This document shows positions 59,554 through 64,000 of a stretch of 64,000 bases of DNA, in pieces. The notes under the pieces are model-generated. The model had not been told where the DNA came from. It ran no database searches and saw nothing but the letters and a program-made list of their open reading frames with translations. Both the position numbers and the translations under genes were made by a program. Numbering within the stretch: position 1 is the stretch's first letter; each line of letters starts with the position of its first letter. The DNA is from Algoriphagus sp. (GTDB lineage: Bacteria; Bacteroidota; Bacteroidia; Cytophagales; Cyclobacteriaceae): positions 1 to 64,000 of the forward strand of contig NZ_JAUXYL010000024.1 of assembly GCF_030694375.1 (NCBI RefSeq), written 5' to 3'.

Positions 59554-61989
59554 ATGTATAAACTCTTAACTAAATCAATTTTGGCGCTCGCTTTATTCGG
59601 AGCGTGCCTTGGGTCCAATTTTGCACAGACTACTTATCAGACTCCACCCAAGGCTATAGCCGATTTGGTCAATGCACCAAGTACCCCTTCGGTTGTTTTT
59701 AGCAAAAATGGAGATTGGATGATGTTACTTGAACGGGCAGGGAATCCTTCCATCGAAGATCTGTCTCAGCCTGAGCTTCGTATCGCCGGTCTGCGTATAA
59801 ATCCAGCCACCTCCGGACCAAGTAGAACCGGCAGTGTGGAAAATCTGAAAATTAAAATGACCAAGGGAGGAGAAGAAGTCCAAATCAAAGGACTCCCAAC
59901 AAATCCAAAAATGAACGGTTTTTCGCTTTCCAGAGATGATAATTATGTGGCTTTTACGCAGACTGAAGCTAATGGGATCAGTCTTTGGGTGATAGATATA
60001 GCCACCTTCGAAGCTCGTAAACTCACTGAGAGCATTTTAAATGAAATCGTGGGAGGAAGCTTTGCCTGGACTCCGGACAATCAAATTTTAATTAAAGCCG
60101 TCAATCCAGTACGGGGAGAAATTCCAAAAGCTCCCCTAGCTCCGGCCGGACCAATAATTCAGGAGACTTCAGGCAATGCAGCTCCAAGCAGAACCTATCA
60201 GGATTTGCTTACTAACCCACATGACGAGGCACTGTTTGCCTATTTCATGAGCTCCCAGCTAATGATGGTTAATTTGGATGGAACTAAAAAGCCAATCGGC
60301 CCGGCAGGTATGATCAAGTCAATGGATCTATCTCCCGACGGATCCCATCTAATCGTCGAAACTGTCAAAAAACCTTTTTCATATCTGGTACCTGCAAACC
60401 GCTTTCCTTATGATGTGGAAATTTGGACCAAAGCAGGACAAAAGGTAAAAACTTTGGCACAAATTCCATTGGATGAAAATCGTCCCACAGGTTTTGATGC
60501 CACTGTCGCAGGCCCCCGCAATATCAATTGGAGAGCAGATCAACCCGCCACATTATATTGGGTGGAGGCTCAGGACGGTGGGGATCCCAAAGTTGAAATT
60601 GCAGAGCGAGAAATTATTTACACGCTAAAAGCTCCATTTACGGGAGTTAAACAAAAGCTGGCGAGCACTCCCTACCGATTTGGCGGCATCGCCTGGTCGG
60701 ACGATAACTTTGCTATCCTTTCGGAAAGCTGGTCTAAAACAAGAATGGATCGGAAATCCGTGATTAATCCATCCAATGCAGGGCAATCTCCAAAAGTAAT
60801 TATTGATCGTTCATCGGATGATATTTACAATGATCCGGGAAATCCTGTCTACACCGTGAACAAATTTGGTCAGCGTGTCCTTCTTCGTAAAGGTGATCTG
60901 GTCTATATGACAAGCGAGGGTGGTTCACCGGATGGTAGCATGCCTTACCTTTCTGCTTTTGACACCAAGAATAAAACAGAGAACATCCTCTGGAGATCAC
61001 AGGCTCCGTACTACGAGCGGGTAGTCAAAGTACTGGATGAAGATGCATCAGAGTTTATTACACTAAAAGAAAGTACAGATCTTCAGCCTAATTATTGGCT
61101 GATCAATACCAAAAAAAGGATCGCCCCGCTTCAGGTGACCAACTTTGCTCATCCCTACGAATCCATCAAAGGAATAAAGAAGCAATTGGTCACTTACAAA
61201 AGAAAAGACGGACTGAGCCTTTCCGCGGTGGTTTACACGCCTGCGGGATACGATGCCACAAAAGACGGAACACTTCCCGTCTTAATGTGGGCCTATCCCC
61301 GTGAGTATAAATCAGCCGAAATCGCCGCGCAAGTCAGAGGCTCCAAATATGCCTTTACCAGATTAAGCTGGGGTTCGCCGATCTACTGGGTGACGCGTGG
61401 CTATGCGATCATGGATCAGACCGAAATGCCGATTGTGGGCGAAGGTGAGGAAGAACCCAACGATTATTTCATCGAACAGTTAGTGGCCAATGCCGAAGCT
61501 GCCATCGATCAGATCGTTGGAATGGGCATCGGGGATCGAATGAGAATCGGAGTCGGTGGACACTCATATGGCGCATTTATGACGGCAAACCTGCTTTCTC
61601 ATACCAATTTGTTTGCCGCAGGAATTGCACGAAGTGGCGCGTATAACAGAACTTTGACTCCTTTTGGATTTCAATATGAGCAGCGAACGTATTGGGAAGC
61701 TCCGGAAGTGTATTTCAATATGTCCCCATTCTCCTATGCCCACAAAGTGGAGACTCCGATTCTCCTGATTCACGGCGAAGCGGACAACAACTCCGGAACG
61801 TTTCCGATTCAATCCGAGCGGTACTATAATGCGCTGAAGGGCCATGGGGTCACTACCCGCCTGGTATTCCTCCCACACGAAAGTCATGGCTATGCGGCCA
61901 AAGAATCCATCCTTCATACGCTTTGGGAAATGGATACCTGGTTAGAGAAGTTTGTGAAGAATAAAAATCAATTGGATACGAAGAAGTAA
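59554..61989 (+). CDS. S9-family serine peptidase, glutamyl-endopeptidase-like
   Basis: 811 residues from the ATG at 59554; an upstream TTG at 59503 is less likely. Signal peptide MYKLLTKSILALALFGACLG-SNFAQ; a Cys in it does not form a good lipobox. The N-terminal ~540 residues are a beta-propeller-like region. The catalytic domain has S671 in GGHSYGAF, D744 in HGEADNNSG and H778 in HESHGY. The order and the IVGEGEEEPNDYFIEQLVANAEAAI segment recall chloroplast-type glutamyl endopeptidase within the S9D group. It probably degrades peptides in the periplasm. Monocistronic between two strong terminators. Confidence 0.9.
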   Translation: MYKLLTKSILALALFGACLGSNFAQTTYQTPPKAIADLVNAPSTPSVVFSKNGDWMMLLERAGNPSIEDLSQPELRIAGLRINPATSGPSRTGSVENLKIKMTKGGEEVQIKGLPTNPKMNGFSLSRDDNYVAFTQTEANGISLWVIDIATFEARKLTESILNEIVGGSFAWTPDNQILIKAVNPVRGEIPKAPLAPAGPIIQETSGNAAPSRTYQDLLTNPHDEALFAYFMSSQLMMVNLDGTKKPIGPAGMIKSMDLSPDGSHLIVETVKKPFSYLVPANRFPYDVEIWTKAGQKVKTLAQIPLDENRPTGFDATVAGPRNINWRADQPATLYWVEAQDGGDPKVEIAEREIIYTLKAPFTGVKQKLASTPYRFGGIAWSDDNFAILSESWSKTRMDRKSVINPSNAGQSPKVIIDRSSDDIYNDPGNPVYTVNKFGQRVLLRKGDLVYMTSEGGSPDGSMPYLSAFDTKNKTENILWRSQAPYYERVVKVLDEDASEFITLKESTDLQPNYWLINTKKRIAPLQVTNFAHPYESIKGIKKQLVTYKRKDGLSLSAVVYTPAGYDATKDGTLPVLMWAYPREYKSAEIAAQVRGSKYAFTRLSWGSPIYWVTRGYAIMDQTEMPIVGEGEEEPNDYFIEQLVANAEAAIDQIVGMGIGDRMRIGVGGHSYGAFMTANLLSHTNLFAAGIARSGAYNRTLTPFGFQYEQRTYWEAPEVYFNMSPFSYAHKVETPILLIHGEADNNSGTFPIQSERYYNALKGHGVTTRLVFLPHESHGYAAKESILHTLWEMDTWLEKFVKNKNQLDTKK

Positions 61990-62001
61990 TCTCAAAACAC
62001 C

Positions 62002-62044
62002 AAAAAAGCCCTGTCTGATTTCAATTTTCAGACAGGGCTTTTTT
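62002..62044. terminator. Strong terminator after the S9 peptidase
   Basis: A perfect 17-bp stem AAAAAAGCCCTGTCTGA/TCAGACAGGGCTTTTTT with a 9-nt loop; A and T tracts are part of the stem, so it can work on both strands. Confidence 0.9.
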
Positions 62045-62333
62045 AATACAAAAACCCAAGCAGCTAAAGTGGAATGGCATTTTTACATTTTACCCCTTAT
62101 AAAAGGCAAAAGAAATCCGCTGGAGGTTTGGAAACATAGCTTTAAATCTATGAATGGAATTTTAAAAGCTCTTTCCATAATTCAAGGCAAACATTTCAAC
62201 CATTAAGGAATCAAGAAAATTAAACGCCTCAAATCACCACTTCAGCTCAATCCCTAAAACTTAATTCCCTAAATTTTCTAAATGGTTATTCAGAATCTGC
62301 GCAAATCTGTGTCATCTGCGAGAAAAGTAAATT
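62045..62333. other. Gene-free region with a short phased TCTGCG repeat
   Basis: 289 bp without a supported gene. At 62296-62320 the units TCTGCG, TCTGTG and TCTGCG follow each other at 10 and 9 bp spacing, just downstream of uppP (minus strand). Related phased CTGCG/CTGTG strings are, from memory, dispersed between genes in other Bacteroidota. No hairpin or terminator for uppP was seen. Confidence 0.4.
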
Positions 62334-63116
62334 TCAGCCCAAATCCGTCCCCCACATAAAGATCAAAAATAAGATCCCTAGTGCTATCCGATACCAGCCA
62401 AAAGCGGTAAATCCGTGATTAGAGACATATTTCAAAAACAGCTTCACTGCAATCCAGGCTGCAATGAAGGCAACCACAAAACCCACTCCCAGCATAAGCA
62501 ATTGTCCTTCGGTGAAGGTCAATTCAGACTTGAGAAGATCATATCCGCCAGCGGCCATCATAGTCGGCACAGCCAATAGAAAGGAAAACTCCGTCGCCTG
62601 CTTCTTATCCAGCCCATTGAACACCCCACCGATAATCGTCGCTGCGGCACGGGAAGTCCCCGGCACCATGGAGAGGCACTGACAAAGGCCGATAAAAAAT
62701 GCATTTTTATAGGACATGTCCTCCACCTCGGCCAGGTCAGACTTCTGAGCAATCACTTTTTTGTCAATGAGAATCAAGAAAACACCACCCAAAATCAGCG
62801 ATACCGAAACCACAATCGGATTAAACAAATATGCTTTGATGTATGGATAAGCCACAAGCCCGACAATCGCGGTTGGCAAAAAAGCCGCAAAAAGCTTCAG
62901 GTAAATGTCAATACTTTTGAAAAATCGCTTGATGTACATCAAGGCAATGGCCAAAATCGCTCCGAGCTGGATGAAAACTTCAAACGTCTTGACAAACTCA
63001 TCTTCGTGAATTCCCATCGCTGCCGACACCAAAATCATGTGTCCCGTGGATGAAATGGGCAAAAACTCAGTCAGGCCTTCGACGATGGCGATGATGATGG
63101 ATTGAAAAAGGGTCAT
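62334..63116 (-). CDS. uppP: Undecaprenyl-diphosphate phosphatase
   Basis: 260 residues, about eight membrane helices. Recycles undecaprenyl diphosphate to the monophosphate carrier for cell wall synthesis. The BacA/UppP motifs are EGLTEFLPISSTGHMIL near 13-29 and MVPGTSRAAATIIGG near 155-169. FSFLLAVPTMMAAGGYDLLKS follows. Overexpression of family members gives bacitracin tolerance. Standard length. A -33/-7 type promoter lies just upstream. Confidence 0.96.
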   Translation of the reverse strand: MTLFQSIIIAIVEGLTEFLPISSTGHMILVSAAMGIHEDEFVKTFEVFIQLGAILAIALMYIKRFFKSIDIYLKLFAAFLPTAIVGLVAYPYIKAYLFNPIVVSVSLILGGVFLILIDKKVIAQKSDLAEVEDMSYKNAFFIGLCQCLSMVPGTSRAAATIIGGVFNGLDKKQATEFSFLLAVPTMMAAGGYDLLKSELTFTEGQLLMLGVGFVVAFIAAWIAVKLFLKYVSNHGFTAFGWYRIALGILFLIFMWGTDLG

Positions 63117-63139
63117 GGACAGGTAATTTTTTGATCCTG

Positions 63140-63168
63140 CAAAACTAGCAAACCCATTGGGAAGCCAA
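63140..63168 (-). promoter_or_regulatory. Candidate promoter of uppP
   Basis: On the minus strand TTG (63166-63168), an 18-bp spacer, then TAGTTTTG (63140-63147), a full Bacteroidota-type match. Predicted start near 63133, 17 nt before the ATG. Confidence 0.5.
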
Positions 63169-63404
63169 GGACATTTGACCTAAGGAATTTCAATCCCAAA
63201 GAAATTAACTGGGAGAACTTGGCTGATCAGAAAAAATTTGATGGAATAAACCTAAATTCATATTGAGAAGTAACCTGGATCCTCTACCCGGAAAAGTACC
63301 CTGTGAAGTCTGCTTCTATCCCAAATAACAGAAACTTGGGATTTCAGGTCTGAAGAAATACAACCTCGAAATGAACGTATTAACTTGGAAAAACTCATTT
63401 TGCC

Positions 63405-63857
63405 ATGAAAAACATATTTGATCCCCCTGTCACAGCTGAACTTATTTCCAGAATAAATCAACTCAAGCCCGAAACTCCCGCACTGTGGGGCAAAATGACT
63501 GTGGATCAAATGCTCGCCCATTGCTGTGTAGCCTATGAAATGGCTTTTACCAATAAGCACCCAAAGCCGAATGCCTTCTTGCGATTTCTGTTAAAAGCAT
63601 TTGTGAAAAAAGGAGTGGTGAATGAAGTACCTTACTCAAAAAACATCCGAACTGCTCCTGCCTTTATTATCACGGAAAGAAAGAATTTCGAAGAAGAAAA
63701 AGCCAGATTGATCACCTATCTGGAGCATACCCTTTCGCTGGGTCGAGATCATTTCGAAGGAAAAGAATCACTTTCTTTTGGCCCAATGACCGCTCAGGAG
63801 TGGAACAATCAATTCTACAAGCATCTGGATCATCATTTGACACAGTTTGGGGTGTAG
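63405..63857 (+). CDS. DUF1569 (DinB-like) protein
   Basis: 150 residues. The segments ALWGKMTVDQMLAHCCVAYEMAF, VPYSKNIRTAPAFIITERKNFEEEKARLI and FGPMTAQEWNNQFYKHLDHHLTQFGV match the DUF1569 family, a four-helix DinB-related fold. Conserved His residues (LAHC and HLDHHL) could bind a metal as in DinB proteins. No function is established. Soluble, monocistronic as far as visible; 288 bp of gene-free sequence precede it. Confidence 0.85.
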   Translation: MKNIFDPPVTAELISRINQLKPETPALWGKMTVDQMLAHCCVAYEMAFTNKHPKPNAFLRFLLKAFVKKGVVNEVPYSKNIRTAPAFIITERKNFEEEKARLITYLEHTLSLGRDHFEGKESLSFGPMTAQEWNNQFYKHLDHHLTQFGV

Positions 63858-63940
63858 CGGCATCCAATTCCAATCCCATAAAACATCCTTTTATCTGAAA
63901 TTTCTTGTGCGTGATGAATCGGAAAGGTTAATTTACAGGT

Positions 63941-64000
63941 ATGACTAGATTTAAATGTATTCCACTATTCTTCCTTATCGTATTCACTTTTTTTCAACCT
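63941..64000 (+). CDS. Start of an exported protein, cut by the window edge
   Basis: An ATG at 63941 opens 20 codons to the edge (MTRFKCIPLFFLIVFTFFQP), a basic start followed by a hydrophobic core, as in a signal peptide. Only this segment is visible, so the product cannot be named and the call rests on the signal-peptide look alone. Confidence 0.45.
   Translation, partial: MTRFKCIPLFFLIVFTFFQP

Noticed and set aside
63258..63560. Minus-strand frame overlapping the DUF1569 gene
   Set aside because: It overlaps a recognised family member on the other strand and lacks any domain signal.
1..64000. tRNA or rRNA genes, insertion sequences, prophage or defence system
   Set aside because: Intergenic gaps were read by eye and no cloverleaf, transposase, integrase, restriction or toxin-antitoxin genes were recognised; a covariance-model scan would be decisive for RNA genes.

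Overview
The window comes from a member of the Bacteroidota, most likely of the order Cytophagales and close to Cyclobacteriaceae such as Algoriphagus. Evidence: gliding/type IX secretion lipoprotein and membrane genes (gldE in the mutY-ssb-gldE order, gldJ, tandem FKBP lipoproteins next to nrnA and ndk); a modular adhesin built from PKD, SprB, CHU-type Ig-like and DUF11 modules; several copies of the Bacteroidota -7 promoter element TAnnTTTG; few visible Shine-Dalgarno sequences; and families common in this phylum (DUF3127, paired DUF3857 proteins, AURKAIP1/COX24 mini-protein). The genus is an inference. No tRNA, rRNA, CRISPR array, insertion sequence or prophage was seen.

Layout. 1-3690: the N-terminal ~1230 codons of a giant repeat adhesin, minus strand, running off the left edge. 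4258-6552: aldehyde dehydrogenase and an esterase lipoprotein. 6594-7404: ECF sigma factor with an overlapping 77-residue partner. 7751-9136: a DUF3127 OB-fold protein with an SSB-like tail, an acidic unknown, and a frameshifted lipoprotein. 9151-12068: minus-strand operon HU, TPR protein, tiny COX24-domain protein and RNase G. 12214-21570: plus-strand mutY, ssb, gldE and the glutamate synthase pair gltBD. 21680-28973: Spy-like protein, NDH-2, YebC, DUF84 NTPase, secreted unknown, M28 peptidase and a CLC channel with CBS domains. 28974-29393: non-coding, with a cluster of four DnaA boxes (candidate oriC). 29394-34781: minus-strand mtgA, a methyltransferase and a pair of DUF3857/transglutaminase-like proteins, one catalytically dead. 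34979-41850: MaoC hydratase, serine hydrolase, outer-membrane barrel receptor, Mn-type SOD, TadA and a PiT-like membrane protein. 42094-48885: Na/Pi cotransporter, deoC, saccharopine-dehydrogenase-like protein, ICMT-like methyltransferase, three tandem FKBP lipoproteins and NrnA. 49063-54500: ndk, LemA-TPM-TPM operon, aspartyl protease, Fur, SRPBCC protein and a cytochrome oxidase subunit III. 54624-64000: mfd, gldJ, S9 glutamyl-endopeptidase-like protein, uppP, a DUF1569 protein and the start of a secreted protein.

Functionally the window is mostly core chromosome: DNA repair and maintenance (mutY, ssb, mfd, HU), nitrogen assimilation (gltBD), cell wall recycling and synthesis (uppP, mtgA), RNA metabolism (rng, nrnA, tadA), ion and phosphate transport, and surface/gliding machinery. 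I did not find a clear new defence or mobile system. The items most worth following up are the active/dead DUF3857 pair, the DnaA-box cluster, the DUF3127 protein with an SSB-like C-terminal tip, the sigma factor with its tiny overlapping partner, and the tandem FKBP operon.

All motif positions were read by eye. Family names rest on recognition of conserved motifs, not on a search. Several genes start with TTG or GTG, and starts were moved inward where an ATG with a better N-terminus was visible.
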